From contig WQYU01000002.1 in assembly GCA_009781075.1 (NCBI GenBank), positions 1-57,626 of the forward strand: 57,626 bases of DNA, written 5' to 3'. This stretch comes from Paludibacter sp. (GTDB lineage Bacteria > Bacteroidota > Bacteroidia > Bacteroidales > Paludibacteraceae). Position numbers and translations under genes: made by a program. Positions 42,654 through 52,047 of this stretch are shown here, in pieces. Below the pieces are notes generated by a model. That model saw only the letters and a list, made by a program, of their open reading frames with translations. It was not told the DNA's origin and did no database searches. How positions within the stretch are numbered: the stretch's first letter is position 1; every line of letters starts with the position of its first letter.

Positions 42654-42725
42654 CAGCGTTTTTTTTCAAAAAATATGACATTTCTTTTATTATTTTTTAT
42701 ATCAACAATAAAAAACCATTTTTCA

Positions 42726-43046
42726 ATGGAACTTTTAGAAATTAATTGGACAAATACAATGATAATTGTTGGGTTAGGGTTTGGTATTGTGTTTGTTATA
42801 CTGACACTTTTGGTAATCATTCTTAACATTTGGCAAAAAATTAATGCCGAAACCATCAAACAGAAGAAAAACGCAGTACAACCAAAAAAAGTTGAACATA
42901 TTACCAAAACAGAAAGCAATATTACCGTAATTACTGCAATTGCAGTCACTTTATATCTGTATTTTGAATGTGCACACGACTTTGAATCAGGCGTGGTTAC
43001 TATTAAATCACACAGAACTGAGTGGAATTCAAATTTTTTTAAATGA
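42726..43046 (+). CDS. oadG: Sodium pump decarboxylase gamma subunit (OadG family)
   Basis: 106 residues from the ATG at 42726. One membrane helix ('MIIVGLGFGIVFVILTLLVI') is followed by a Lys-rich segment and a C-terminal part 'NITVITAIAVTLYLYFECAH', matching OadG of Bacteroidota. It stabilises the membrane complex that couples decarboxylation of oxaloacetate or methylmalonyl-CoA to sodium export. oadB follows after 12 bases; the biotin-carrier and carboxyltransferase subunit genes are not in the window. Confidence 0.85.
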   Translation: MELLEINWTNTMIIVGLGFGIVFVILTLLVIILNIWQKINAETIKQKKNAVQPKKVEHITKTESNITVITAIAVTLYLYFECAHDFESGVVTIKSHRTEWNSNFFK

Positions 43047-43058
43047 ATAATTGAAAGA

Positions 43059-44396
43059 ATGAAATCAATATATAAAAGTATTATAGTACTAATCACACTT
43101 TTTCCTTTGACAAGTGTCTGCATTTTTTCACAAGCCGATAGTATGCAAAAAATTGATACACAGAGTGTTATCATTGAAGCGCAAAATAATAATATTGCTG
43201 CATATACGCCACGCGACTATTCTAAAAGCATTTCGGTAAAAGAAAGTTTGCTTGATTTTTTTAACTCAATGGGGCTTGTAAATTTATCGTGGCAGGTTGT
43301 CATAATGCTGTTCATTGCCTGTATTTTGTTGTATTTGGCTATTGTCAAGGGCTTTGAACCGTTGCTGTTATTGCCTATTGCTTTTGGAATGTTGCTTACT
43401 AACATTCCCGGCGCAAATATGTTTCATGCAGACCTTTATGCCGGCGGGAATATCAACTGGGGTGAATTTTCACATAGTGCAGGACTACTCGATTATCTGT
43501 ATCTTGGCGTGAAACTTGGTATTTACCCTTGCCTTATTTTTGTGGGCATAGGCGCATTGACCGACTTCGGACCACTGATAGCAAACCCAAAGTCGCTGTT
43601 ACTCGGTGCCGCAGCGCAACTCGGAATCTTTGTTACTTTTATAGGCGCTATTTTACTCGGATTTTTCCCTAACGAAGCAGCATCAATAGGAATTATTGGT
43701 GGTGCTGACGGACCTACAGCAATATTTTTGACTTCAAAACTCGCTCCACATCTTTTAGGTCCCATTGCAATTGCCGCATATTCATATATGGCATTGGTGC
43801 CTGTTATTCAGCCCCCCATAATGAAATTGTTTACAACAGAGAAAGAACGTCGCATTAGAATGGAGCAGATGTGTAAAGTTTCTAAAAAAACGAAAATTCT
43901 TTTTCCAATATTTATTACAGTTATTGTAGCATTGATATTACCTGCTGCAACAAGCTTGGTCGGCTGTCTGATGCTTGGTAACCTGCTCAAAGAGTGTGGT
44001 GTGACCGAACGGTTGAGCAAAACCGTGCAAAATGAATTACTAAATATTGTTACTATATTTTTGGGAATAAGCGTTGGAGCGACTGCAACAGCAGCAAGTT
44101 TTTTGAGTCCTCAAACACTTTATATCATCATTTTGGGCGTTTTCGCTTTTGGCTTTGGGACAGCAGGCGGTGTCCTTTTGGCAAAATTTCTTAACCTGTT
44201 TACCAAACACAAAATCAATCCGTTAATTGGCTCTGCAGGCGTTTCGGCGGTACCGATGGCAGCACGTGTGTCTCAAAATATGGGGCAAAAATATGATAAA
44301 ACCAACTATTTACTTATGCACGCAATGGGACCAAATGTTGCGGGAGTAATCGGTTCGGCTGTAGCGGCAGGACTGTTACTTAGTTTTTTGGGATAA
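43059..44396 (+). CDS. oadB: Sodium ion-translocating decarboxylase beta subunit
   Basis: 445 residues. An N-terminal hydrophobic segment and extension of about 70 residues ('[20 protein letters not shown]') precede the conserved core with about ten membrane helices. Key blocks are '[19 protein letters not shown]', '[20 protein letters not shown]' (with the essential Asp in GGADGPT) and '[20 protein letters not shown]'. It forms the sodium channel of oxaloacetate or methylmalonyl-CoA decarboxylase. Which substrate applies cannot be told from beta and gamma alone. Confidence 0.93.
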   Translation: MKSIYKSIIVLITLFPLTSVCIFSQADSMQKIDTQSVIIEAQNNNIAAYTPRDYSKSISVKESLLDFFNSMGLVNLSWQVVIMLFIACILLYLAIVKGFEPLLLLPIAFGMLLTNIPGANMFHADLYAGGNINWGEFSHSAGLLDYLYLGVKLGIYPCLIFVGIGALTDFGPLIANPKSLLLGAAAQLGIFVTFIGAILLGFFPNEAASIGIIGGADGPTAIFLTSKLAPHLLGPIAIAAYSYMALVPVIQPPIMKLFTTEKERRIRMEQMCKVSKKTKILFPIFITVIVALILPAATSLVGCLMLGNLLKECGVTERLSKTVQNELLNIVTIFLGISVGATATAASFLSPQTLYIIILGVFAFGFGTAGGVLLAKFLNLFTKHKINPLIGSAGVSAVPMAARVSQNMGQKYDKTNYLLMHAMGPNVAGVIGSAVAAGLLLSFLG

Positions 44397-44466
44397 TCAC
44401 AAATGAACATTAAAATTTTTTAAGAAGTAATGAAGATATTCTTTCTGGAAATTTTATAATTTTATG

Positions 44467-44474
44467 TACCTTTG
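44467..44474 (+). promoter_or_regulatory. Bacteroidota -7 box TACCTTTG
   Basis: TACCTTTG, 33 bases before the pspC start. Confidence 0.55.
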
Positions 44475-44506
44475 CACTTAAATTTTATTATAATATATTA
44501 AGAAAT

Positions 44507-44698
44507 ATGGAGAGAAAACTCACTCGTTCGCCAAATAAGATGATTGCAGGAGTTTGCAGCGGCATTGCCGAATATTTCAATTTAGACCCAACTATTGTGC
44601 GCGTAGCATATGCTTGTTTGTCGGTTTTTTCCGCAGGATTTCCCGGGCTTCTGCTTTATATCATATTGTGGATTGTGATTCCTGTAAAAAGTGAATAA
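44507..44698 (+). CDS. pspC: PspC domain-containing protein
   Basis: 63 residues, the small stand-alone form. 'KLTRSPNKMIAGVCSGIAEY' then 'FNLDPTIVRVAYA' is the PspC signature, and one or two membrane helices end 'LYIILWIVIPVKSE'. In other bacteria PspC takes part in the envelope-stress (phage shock) response; here it is monocistronic without other psp genes. It converges on xerD. Confidence 0.93.
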   Translation: MERKLTRSPNKMIAGVCSGIAEYFNLDPTIVRVAYACLSVFSAGFPGLLLYIILWIVIPVKSE

Positions 44699-44703
44699 TG
44701 GAA

Positions 44704-45600
44704 TCAGATTTTTTTTTTGTTTAAAGGGTGAAAATCTATTATGGTCTGGCGCAGAAAATTTATATCAATATGGGTGTAAAGTTCTGTTGTTGTTATGGAT
44801 TCGTGTCCAAGCAACTGCTGTATGGCACGCAAATTTGCACCGTTTTCAAGTAAATGAGTGGCAAAAGAATGTCGAAATGTATGCGGACTTACCTTTTTGG
44901 TAATCCCTGCACTTTGGACTAATGTTTTAACGATTTCAAAAATCATTGCGCGTGTAAGTTTGGCACCCCTTCGGTTAAGGAAAAGAATATCAATATCTTC
45001 ACTTCTAATTTTCAATTTTTTTCGATCTTTTTCCCAGATGTTTATATGTAAAATTGATGTCGGCGACAACGGCACAAGTCGTTGTTTGCTGCCTTTCCCA
45101 AGTACAAGCATATATCCTTCTTCTTTATAAATATTTGACATTTGGAGATTTACAAGTTCCGATACACGCAACCCCGATCCATACATCGTTTCAATAATTG
45201 CACGATTGCGATGTCCTTCGGACTTTGAGAGATCAATGGCTGTAATAATTGCGTCAATTTCTTCAACGGAAAGCACTTCGGGTAGCCGCAGACCGATTTT
45301 TGGTGATTCAAGCAGTTCGGTAGGGTCGTTTTCAATTTTATTTTTATATATTAAAAAATGATAATATGATTTAATACTCGATAATATTCTTGCCTGAGTG
45401 CGAATATTTACTCCTATTTCGCTGATTTCTATCACAAAATCGTGCAAAATTTCGTAAGTTGCTGCCTCCGTTTCTACGCCACTATCGGATAGAAATGCTG
45501 CAAGTTTTGAAAAGTCGAGCATATATGCATCCAAGGTATTTTGAGAAAGTCCTTTCTCAAATTTTAAATACATATAATATTCTGTATCAGAATGTTGCAT
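44704..45600 (-). CDS. xerD: Site-specific tyrosine recombinase XerD
   Basis: 298 residues, full length. Catalytic residues are Arg145 ('GSGLRVSELVNL'), the Lys in 'LGKGSKQRLVPL', His240 and Arg243 ('SPHTFRHSFATHLL'), His266 ('LLGHESITTTELY') and the nucleophile Tyr275. It resolves chromosome dimers at dif with XerC and FtsK. It lies 11 bases after yggS and is probably co-transcribed with it. No dif-like site was found in the window. XerC is the alternative name. Confidence 0.9.
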   Translation of the reverse strand: MQHSDTEYYMYLKFEKGLSQNTLDAYMLDFSKLAAFLSDSGVETEAATYEILHDFVIEISEIGVNIRTQARILSSIKSYYHFLIYKNKIENDPTELLESPKIGLRLPEVLSVEEIDAIITAIDLSKSEGHRNRAIIETMYGSGLRVSELVNLQMSNIYKEEGYMLVLGKGSKQRLVPLSPTSILHINIWEKDRKKLKIRSEDIDILFLNRRGAKLTRAMIFEIVKTLVQSAGITKKVSPHTFRHSFATHLLENGANLRAIQQLLGHESITTTELYTHIDINFLRQTIIDFHPLNKKKI

Positions 45601-45611
45601 AAGTAAAAATT

Positions 45612-46277
45612 TTATTTTCTATCTCCAAAAATTGCACTGCCGATACGGACAATAGTTGCGCCTTGGGCAATTGCAATTTTATAGTCGGAGGTCATTCCCA
45701 TCGAAAGTTCGGAAAAATAATCACAATCGTTAAAGAAATCTACTTTTAGACAGACAAAAAGTTGGTTTAACATTTGCATTTCACTACAAATTTTGCTTTG
45801 ATTATCTGTAAAAGTTGCCATACCCATAAGTCCGCAAATCTGTACATTTTTCATCTTTTGCCATTTCTTTTCTTCCAAAAAATCAATTAATTCATTCGGT
45901 AAAAATCCATATTTTGACATCTCTTGGGCAATATGAACTTCCAGAAGGCAATCAACTTTTTTATCGATTTTTGCTGCCTGAATATTTATTTCTTCTAAAA
46001 GTTTTCCGGAATCAACGCTTTGAACCATAGTAACAAACGGAACAATATTTTTCACTTTATTCGTCTGCAAATGACCGATAAAATGCCACTGAATATCGCT
46101 CGGCAGTGCGGCTTGCTTTTTTAAAAATTCTTGTACGCGACTTTCGCCGAACAATCGCTCGCCTGCATCGTATGCCTGCAAAACCGTTTCAGCAGAATGA
46201 AATTTTGATACGCAAACCAATTTTACATTTGGCTTAAGTATTGTTCTAATATGTTGTAGATTTGAAATTATTGACAT
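45612..46277 (-). CDS. yggS: YggS family pyridoxal-phosphate-binding protein
   Basis: 221 residues. A PLP-homeostasis protein of the alanine-racemase-like barrel fold. The PLP lysine is in 'VKLVCVSKFHSAETV', with 'WHFIGHLQTNKVKNIV' and 'LSMGMTSDYKIAIAQGAT' as further signatures. It has no known catalytic activity; loss of family members perturbs B6 and amino-acid pools. It is the first gene of a likely yggS-xerD operon. Confidence 0.93.
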   Translation of the reverse strand: MSIISNLQHIRTILKPNVKLVCVSKFHSAETVLQAYDAGERLFGESRVQEFLKKQAALPSDIQWHFIGHLQTNKVKNIVPFVTMVQSVDSGKLLEEINIQAAKIDKKVDCLLEVHIAQEMSKYGFLPNELIDFLEEKKWQKMKNVQICGLMGMATFTDNQSKICSEMQMLNQLFVCLKVDFFNDCDYFSELSMGMTSDYKIAIAQGATIVRIGSAIFGDRK

Positions 46278-46348
46278 TTTTTATTTTTATAAAAAAAAAC
46301 AATTATTTGCATTTCAGTTCGACGCACAAAAATTTATTATGTCAGGCG

Positions 46349-46356
46349 CAAAAATA
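46349..46356 (-). promoter_or_regulatory. Bacteroidota -7 box upstream of yggS
   Basis: Minus-strand TATTTTTG, 71 bases before the yggS start. Confidence 0.4.
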
Positions 46357-46416
46357 CTTCTTTTTTGTTAATTAGCCGATATTATTGTAGAGGAAATTAT
46401 CGTAAAAATATTTATA

Positions 46417-46488
46417 TAGTCATTCCTTAAAAACATATAAATATTTACTTGATTGTTAATAAGTTGTGGGGTTGTTAAGGAGTGACTA
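46417..46488. repeat. Inverted repeat with 44-base AT-rich loop
   Basis: TAGTCATTCCTTAA (46417-46430) and TTAAGGAGTGACTA (46475-46488), 14-base arms with one mismatch, between the T9SS plug gene and yggS. It could be a terminator-like stem or the ends of a tiny mobile element. Confidence 0.5.
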
Positions 46489-46518
46489 ATTAATAAGTTT
46501 TTATAATTCAATCCTTAT

Positions 46519-47760
46519 TTATTCAATTACTTTTACCCCAATTAATTTGTCGTAACGCTCGCCCCATGCTCTGTGATATACGTAAACAGTGTATTCGTTA
46601 TTTGTTTGCCAGAAAGAGCCATCAGTACGGCGTGTACTTGCAACTTGTTGATTTTTTGGAACAAACCAATACTGATAATTGTACCCTCCCTGTTTGAGTA
46701 AATAAGTTAAAATATATCTTCCATCTTCAATGACATACTTCATTTGCACCTCCCTGTTTATCAAATTATTGTTAAAATCGCCGCCGATATACACATTCCC
46801 ATCAAAAAACGGCTCGCCCGAATCAAAGGCAAAATGTACCAAAACATAATCCGCCTCGACGGAAACATCGGAAAATGCTTCTTGAAAATTAATCAAATAT
46901 TTGCCATTAACATCCGGCTGGGAAACGTAAATTTCAGGTAAAGAATAAGGCAAAAGGAATGCATTGTTTACATTTCCGTCATAATTTACATAATCGAGTC
47001 CGTAACTTGCTGCATACAAAGAAGATATATCAAAACGATGATATTCGTTGCCTCCTTCAAAAATCAGTTGACGATTGTTAATAAAACTGAGTTTTGAATT
47101 GCTAAAAAAAGTTGGTTTTATGTTAATGATTTGATTATCAATTCGTTGGTTTTGACGAACATTAACTTTTATATCATTTTTTGGGTCGGAAGTTGGGAAG
47201 CCGCTTAAATCTACTTCAAAATCAAGTTGTTGCAATGTGCGGTTAAGTTCGACATCGGTATTACCGCGTATCCGTCCGCTGATTTCCACCTTTGGCTCGG
47301 CAACGCAAAAACACGCCTGTGCAACAAGTTGATTTACATCATCTTCGTAAATTTGCAAAACATAATTTCCCGAAATCTTAAATTGCATGTATTCGTTTGG
47401 CAAAGTCAGTTGATAGTGCGTATAATTCACTAATGTACTGACTGATAGCGTATAATCTGTAATATCTCCGAAAAAGAAACCGCTTATATATTCTGACGAA
47501 GCAAGTTGAGATGCCGTCCAATCCGAATTACAATGGAGCAGTCGATAATGGTAGGTATGAGCATTGTGCGACAGTTCGTCAAAACTGACTTCAAGCGCCG
47601 CATCGCTATTGAGATTTATCACCGGCAGAGAAAAATCAACTCCTGTCAAGCCAATTTGCAGTGTTTTTATTTGATTATCAAATATTTGAGTTTGATAAAT
47701 TTGACCTTTTAGCAAAAAAATATTTGAAATAATTAATATTGTTAAAAATTTTTTTTTCAT
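46519..47760 (-). CDS. Type IX secretion system plug protein (DUF5103)
   Basis: 413 residues with a signal peptide ('FLTILIISNIFLLKGQ'). It is a beta-rich periplasmic/outer-membrane protein. Blocks typical of DUF5103 are 'HTYHYRLLHCNSDWTASQLA', 'EYISGFFFGDITDYTLS' and 'YVIEDGRYILTYLLKQGGYN' followed by 'YQYWFVPKNQQ'. In Flavobacterium the Plug protein closes the periplasmic side of the SprA translocon when no cargo is passing (established work on the family). It lies 32 bases after lepA on the same strand, a likely shared transcript. Together with the sorting-domain proteins it shows that this organism has T9SS. Confidence 0.85.
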   Translation of the reverse strand: MKKKFLTILIISNIFLLKGQIYQTQIFDNQIKTLQIGLTGVDFSLPVINLNSDAALEVSFDELSHNAHTYHYRLLHCNSDWTASQLASSEYISGFFFGDITDYTLSVSTLVNYTHYQLTLPNEYMQFKISGNYVLQIYEDDVNQLVAQACFCVAEPKVEISGRIRGNTDVELNRTLQQLDFEVDLSGFPTSDPKNDIKVNVRQNQRIDNQIINIKPTFFSNSKLSFINNRQLIFEGGNEYHRFDISSLYAASYGLDYVNYDGNVNNAFLLPYSLPEIYVSQPDVNGKYLINFQEAFSDVSVEADYVLVHFAFDSGEPFFDGNVYIGGDFNNNLINREVQMKYVIEDGRYILTYLLKQGGYNYQYWFVPKNQQVASTRRTDGSFWQTNNEYTVYVYHRAWGERYDKLIGVKVIE

Positions 47761-47792
47761 TTAGAATAAAAAAATAAGATAAAAACTTGTAA

Positions 47793-49586
47793 CTAATCTA
47801 ATTTGAGTACAGCCAGAAATGCTTTCTGCGGCACTTCTACTGTTCCAATCTGCTTCATTCGTTTTTTGCCTTTTTTCTGTTTTTCAAGCAATTTGCGTTT
47901 TCGGGAGATGTCGCCGCCATAACATTTGGCAGTAACGTCTTTACGCACGGCTTTTATGGTTTCGCGGGCAATAATTTTCGCACCGATAGCCGCTTGAACG
48001 GCAATGTCGAACTGCTGACGCGGAATAAGTTCTTTTAATTTTTCGCACATCCTTCTGCCCAAATAAACTGCATTATCAACGTGAATCAACGAAGAGAGAG
48101 CATCAACGCTTTCGCCATTAAGAAGAATATCAAGTTTTATCAGTTTTGAGGGGCGATATCCGTGCGGATGATAATCGAACGAGGCATAACCTTTGGAAAT
48201 AGATTTTAATTTATCATAAAAATCAAAAACGATTTCGCCCAGCGGCAAATCAAAAATCAACTCCATTCGGTTTCCTGAAATATAATTCTGCTTAATCAGT
48301 TCGCCGCGTTTTCCCAAACAAAGTGTCATTATTTGTCCGATAAAATCGCTTCTGGTGATAATTGAGGCACGAATATACGGTTCTTCAATTCTGTCGATAA
48401 GCATAATATCGGGCAGCCCCGCCGGATTGTGTACTTCGAGTTCATCTCCTTTTTTTGTAAAAACTTTATAGGAAACGTTTGGCACTGTGGTTATTACATT
48501 CATATCAAATTCGCGGTCTAATCTCTCCTGCACTATTTCCATGTGCAACATTCCCAAAAATCCGCAGCGAAAACCAAATCCCAGAGCAACCGAACTTTCG
48601 GGTTCAAAAGTCAGTGAAGCATCGTTGAGTTGCAACTTTTCTATTGCAGAACGCAGGTTCTCAAAGTCTTCTGTTTCAATAGGATACACGCCCGCAAAAA
48701 CCATCGGCTTTACCTCTTCAAAACCTGCAATCGCTTTTTCACAGGGACGTTTTACATGCGTAATCGTATCGCCGACCTTAACTTCTTTCGAGGTTTTTAT
48801 TCCGGAAATAATATAACCCACATTGCCTGCACTCAATTCAGCAGTTGCTTGCATTGTCAGTTTTAACACTCCGATTTCATCGGCATCGTATTCTTTTTCT
48901 GTTGCCACAAATTTTACCAAATCGCCTTTGCGGATTGTCCCGTTTATAATTTTGAAATAGGCAATAATTCCACGAAAAGAATTAAAAACCGAGTCAAAAA
49001 TCAGACATTGCAGCGGAGTGGCAGGGTCGCCTTCCGGTGGAGGAATTTTTTCGGTTATTGTTTGGAGAATTTCTTCAACGCCCATTCCTGTTTTGCCGCT
49101 GGCGCGAATGATATCTTCTATCTTGCAGCCAAGTAAATCAACAATCTGGTCTTCAACCTCTTCCGGCATTGCATTGTCCATATCCATTTTATTTATCACC
49201 GGGATAATTTCAAGGTTATGGTCAATTGCCATATAAAGGTTGCTAATTGTTTGTGCCTGAATGCCTTGCGTAGCATCCACAACAAGTAACGCCCCTTCGC
49301 AGGCAGCAATTGAACGGGAAACCTCATACGAAAAATCGACATGTCCGGGCGTGTCAATAAGATTGAAAATGTACTCCTCACCATTGGCATTGCGGTACAA
49401 CATCTGAATAGCGTGGCTTTTGATAGTAATTCCGCGCTCACGTTCCAAATCCATATTATCAAGCACTTGCGCCTGTAAGTCCTTGCCTGTTACCGTATTA
49501 GTATATTCAAGCAAACGGTCGGCAAGGGTACTTTTGCCGTGGTCAATATGAGCAATTATGCAAAAATTCCGTATATTATTCATCAA
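47793..49586 (-). CDS. lepA: Elongation factor 4 (LepA) GTPase
   Basis: 597 residues, full length. '[20 protein letters not shown]' holds the G1 loop (residues 14-20). '[18 protein letters not shown]' is G3 and '[11 protein letters not shown]' is G4. The LepA-specific C-terminus includes '[20 protein letters not shown]' and ends with the Lys/Arg-rich '[20 protein letters not shown]'. It acts on ribosomes in back-translocation or initiation. Start is the double Met at 49586/49583. Confidence 0.96.
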   Translation of the reverse strand: MMNNIRNFCIIAHIDHGKSTLADRLLEYTNTVTGKDLQAQVLDNMDLERERGITIKSHAIQMLYRNANGEEYIFNLIDTPGHVDFSYEVSRSIAACEGALLVVDATQGIQAQTISNLYMAIDHNLEIIPVINKMDMDNAMPEEVEDQIVDLLGCKIEDIIRASGKTGMGVEEILQTITEKIPPPEGDPATPLQCLIFDSVFNSFRGIIAYFKIINGTIRKGDLVKFVATEKEYDADEIGVLKLTMQATAELSAGNVGYIISGIKTSKEVKVGDTITHVKRPCEKAIAGFEEVKPMVFAGVYPIETEDFENLRSAIEKLQLNDASLTFEPESSVALGFGFRCGFLGMLHMEIVQERLDREFDMNVITTVPNVSYKVFTKKGDELEVHNPAGLPDIMLIDRIEEPYIRASIITRSDFIGQIMTLCLGKRGELIKQNYISGNRMELIFDLPLGEIVFDFYDKLKSISKGYASFDYHPHGYRPSKLIKLDILLNGESVDALSSLIHVDNAVYLGRRMCEKLKELIPRQQFDIAVQAAIGAKIIARETIKAVRKDVTAKCYGGDISRKRKLLEKQKKGKKRMKQIGTVEVPQKAFLAVLKLD

Positions 49587-49619
49587 TTTTTTTGTAAAAA
49601 AATGGAGATTACAACATTA

Positions 49620-49627
49620 CAAAAGTA
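49620..49627 (-). promoter_or_regulatory. Bacteroidota -7 box upstream of lepA
   Basis: Minus-strand TACTTTTG, 33 bases before the lepA start. Confidence 0.5.
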
Positions 49628-49780
49628 GTATTTTTCTTCGGAACGACAAAATTATTCGGATTTTATGCGATTGTACAACTTAGTCAGATTATTTGTTGTT
49701 GACTTTCGATGACGGAGAAAAAGAAGGGAAAAAAGAGTATGAATTTAACAAAAAATTTCACATCATTTATATTTGTTTTT

Positions 49781-50467
49781 CTAAAAAAAATTTTTTGCCT
49801 TTGTTGCTTGAAATTCTTTTAAATAAAATGGTTCGAAATAGGCGATGTCTTCAAATATTTTCTGTTGAAATTTTCCGTAGGAAAGTGAAATCATATTTTC
49901 TGCAAAAGGGAAAATACATTCAATATAACGGCAATTCGAATGTTTCAATACAGTTTTGCATTTTTCGATTCCCGTGCCAAAAAAATATATCGTATGATCT
50001 TTCAAAACTTCGGCAAAAGAATTTTCGGTAATAATTTCTGCTTTGATTTCACCTATAATCGTTTTGTCAAAATTGTAAAGTGCGCAATATACTTCCATTC
50101 TTCGAGCGTCAATCATCGGACAGAGCAAAATATTTTTATCTGTACTATCAATTTCCCCCTTTGTGGCATTATTCATAATTTGCAGAGTATCAACCGCTAT
50201 CATCGGAACATTGAGTCCAAAGCATAATCCTTTAGCAGTAGCAATTCCAATGCGCAAGCCCGTATACGAACCTGGCCCTGCGCTTACGGCTATGGCATCA
50301 ATTTTTTCACCATTACTTTTGGCAAAATTCAATGCTTTCTGGACAAAATCACTCAACAAAGATGCGTGATTTTGACCTCGTTCATCAGCAGTACTAAAAA
50401 GTAATTTGTCGTTATTGTTTAAAGCAACCGAACAAAAGTCGGTTGATGTCTCAATATTTAGAAGCAT
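49781..50467 (-). CDS. tsaB: tRNA threonylcarbamoyladenosine biosynthesis protein TsaB
   Basis: 228 residues. 'MLLNIETSTDFCSVALNNND' and 'DAIAVSAGPGSYTGLRIGIA' followed by 'TAKGLCFGLNVP' are diagnostic of TsaB, the scaffold of the TsaBDE complex that makes t6A37 in ANN-decoding tRNAs. It is divergent from cdaA with a short shared promoter region. Confidence 0.94.
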   Translation of the reverse strand: MLLNIETSTDFCSVALNNNDKLLFSTADERGQNHASLLSDFVQKALNFAKSNGEKIDAIAVSAGPGSYTGLRIGIATAKGLCFGLNVPMIAVDTLQIMNNATKGEIDSTDKNILLCPMIDARRMEVYCALYNFDKTIIGEIKAEIITENSFAEVLKDHTIYFFGTGIEKCKTVLKHSNCRYIECIFPFAENMISLSYGKFQQKIFEDIAYFEPFYLKEFQATKAKNFF

Positions 50468-50489
50468 TTGGTATATGAAAAAAATCTCA

Positions 50490-50497
50490 CAAAAATA
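50490..50497 (-). promoter_or_regulatory. Bacteroidota -7 box upstream of tsaB
   Basis: Minus-strand TATTTTTG, 22 bases before the tsaB start. Confidence 0.5.
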
Positions 50498-50520
50498 ATG
50501 TAATTTTTAAAAATATATTG

Positions 50521-50528
50521 TATTTTTG
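50521..50528 (+). promoter_or_regulatory. Bacteroidota -7 box TATTTTTG
   Basis: TATTTTTG, 45 bases before the GTG start of cdaA. Confidence 0.5.
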
Positions 50529-50573
50529 CAAAAAAATATTCATATTTCTTCTTTGATAATCATTTAATTTATT

Positions 50574-51347
50574 GTGTTAGGACTTCAATTTGGGATAAAA
50601 GATATTTTCGACATTTTGTTGGTTGCTGCGCTGCTATATTACTCGTATAAGTTGCTAAAAAAGTCGGGGGGTACAGCCGTTTTTATTGGTGTACTGATGT
50701 TTATTTTGATTTGGTATGTAGTTTCGTATGTACTGAAAATGGAACTGCTTGGTGGAATTTTAGATAAGGTAATGAGTGTTGGAGGTTTTGCAATTATTGT
50801 TATTTTCCGAGACGAAATTAGGCGTTTTTTTTCACGTATCGGATCAGGGAAAGATTGGAATTTCACCAAAATGTTAAAAAGGATATTCCTCTCTGACAAC
50901 CAAACAGACGACAATATTGAAATAATGCAGATTGTTATGGCTTGCCGCAACTTGTCGCGTAATTATGTTGGAGCGCTGATTGTGATTACGCGCAGTAACG
51001 ACCTTGATTTTTACGTTCAATCTGGCGAAACTATTGACGCCAATATTAATTCCCGCCTTATTGAAAACATTTTTTTCAAAAACAGCCCCTTGCACGATGG
51101 AGCGTTAATAGTTTCGGGGAAAAGAATGGTGGCTGCAGGATGTATTTTACCGATTTCTCACAGCAATAATATACCAAAATCGCTTGGATTACGTCACCGT
51201 GCCGCTATTGGAATTACTGAGCGCACAGATGCAATGGCTATTGTTGTCTCGGAAGAAAGAGGACAGATGTCGTTTGTTATTAATGGCAAAATAAACTCGA
51301 AAATTACTCCGGAACAACTCGATGAACTACTTTCCAAAAATTTATAA
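50574..51347 (+). CDS. cdaA: Diadenylate cyclase CdaA
   Basis: 257 residues from a GTG start. Three N-terminal membrane helices ('DILLVAALLYYSYKLL', 'TAVFIGVLMFILIWYVVSYV', 'VGGFAIIVIFRDEIRRF') precede the DAC domain. The catalytic DGA motif begins at Asp175 ('SPLHDGALIVSGKRMVAAGC') and RHR is at 207-209 ('LGLRHRAAIGITERTDA'). It makes c-di-AMP from two ATP, a signal for osmotic and envelope homeostasis. dtd follows after 35 bases and may be co-transcribed. Confidence 0.95.
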   Translation: MLGLQFGIKDIFDILLVAALLYYSYKLLKKSGGTAVFIGVLMFILIWYVVSYVLKMELLGGILDKVMSVGGFAIIVIFRDEIRRFFSRIGSGKDWNFTKMLKRIFLSDNQTDDNIEIMQIVMACRNLSRNYVGALIVITRSNDLDFYVQSGETIDANINSRLIENIFFKNSPLHDGALIVSGKRMVAAGCILPISHSNNIPKSLGLRHRAAIGITERTDAMAIVVSEERGQMSFVINGKINSKITPEQLDELLSKNL

Positions 51348-51382
51348 AATATTTATTTTAAAAAATATTAAAACACATAATC

Positions 51383-51835
51383 ATGAGAGTCTTAATTCAG
51401 CGCGTTTCTGATGCAAAAGTTACTACCGACGGAAACGTTTTTTCTTCAATCGAAAAGGGGCTTTTACTTTTTATTGGGATAGAAAACGCTGATACTCAGG
51501 TAGATATTGAATACATTACCTCAAAAATTGTACAATTACGAATTTTTGACGATAAAAATGGAGTAATGAACTTGTCGATTGTAGATGTCTGCGGCGAGAT
51601 TTTGGTAGTAAGTCAGTTTACGCTTTTCGCATCAACAAAGAAAGGCAATCGCCCGTCATACATTAGTGCAGCAAAGCCGGAAATTGCCGTTCCACTCTAC
51701 GAAAATTTTATAAATATTTTAGAATATAAATTATCTAAAAAAATTAAAACCGGAATTTTTGGCGCTGATATGAAAGTGAATTTAACAAATAATGGACCTG
51801 TTACCATTTGGATAGACAGCAAAAACCGAGAATGA
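51383..51835 (+). CDS. dtd: D-aminoacyl-tRNA deacylase
   Basis: 150 residues. 'MRVLIQRVSDAKVTTDGN', 'EILVVSQFTLFASTKKGNRP' (Ser-Gln-x-Thr-x of the active site) and the Gly-cisPro-like motif in 'NNGPVTIWIDS' identify DTD. It removes D-amino acids and glycine mischarged on tRNA. It is downstream of cdaA. Confidence 0.96.
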   Translation: MRVLIQRVSDAKVTTDGNVFSSIEKGLLLFIGIENADTQVDIEYITSKIVQLRIFDDKNGVMNLSIVDVCGEILVVSQFTLFASTKKGNRPSYISAAKPEIAVPLYENFINILEYKLSKKIKTGIFGADMKVNLTNNGPVTIWIDSKNRE

Positions 51836-51924
51836 ACTTACGCTTTGGCAGGAATACTTTAATAACGTTATATTTGTTATAGAAAATACTACATAAAACT
51901 TTTTTATTTTTTACAAAAAATCCT

Positions 51925-51932
51925 TACCTTTG
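51925..51932 (+). promoter_or_regulatory. Bacteroidota -7 box TACCTTTG
   Basis: TACCTTTG, 115 bases before the frdB start, giving an untranslated leader of about 105 bases. Confidence 0.5.
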
Positions 51933-52047
51933 CAGTGTTTTTTGTAATGAAAAATAGGTAAAATTTATTATATATTTTTGTATTGAATTGAAAATCAATA
52001 TAAGATAATTCATAAATCAAAAGCATAAAAAACATATATATATTTTT

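Noticed and set aside
42414..42725. N-terminal extension of oadG
   Set aside because: The -7 box at 42646-42653 lies inside it and the first 104 residues do not resemble OadG; the ATG at 42726 gives the normal length.
42641..43174. 177-residue minus-strand frame with hydrophobic segments
   Set aside because: It runs antisense through oadG and the start of oadB. Hydrophobic plus-strand proteins often give such shadows.
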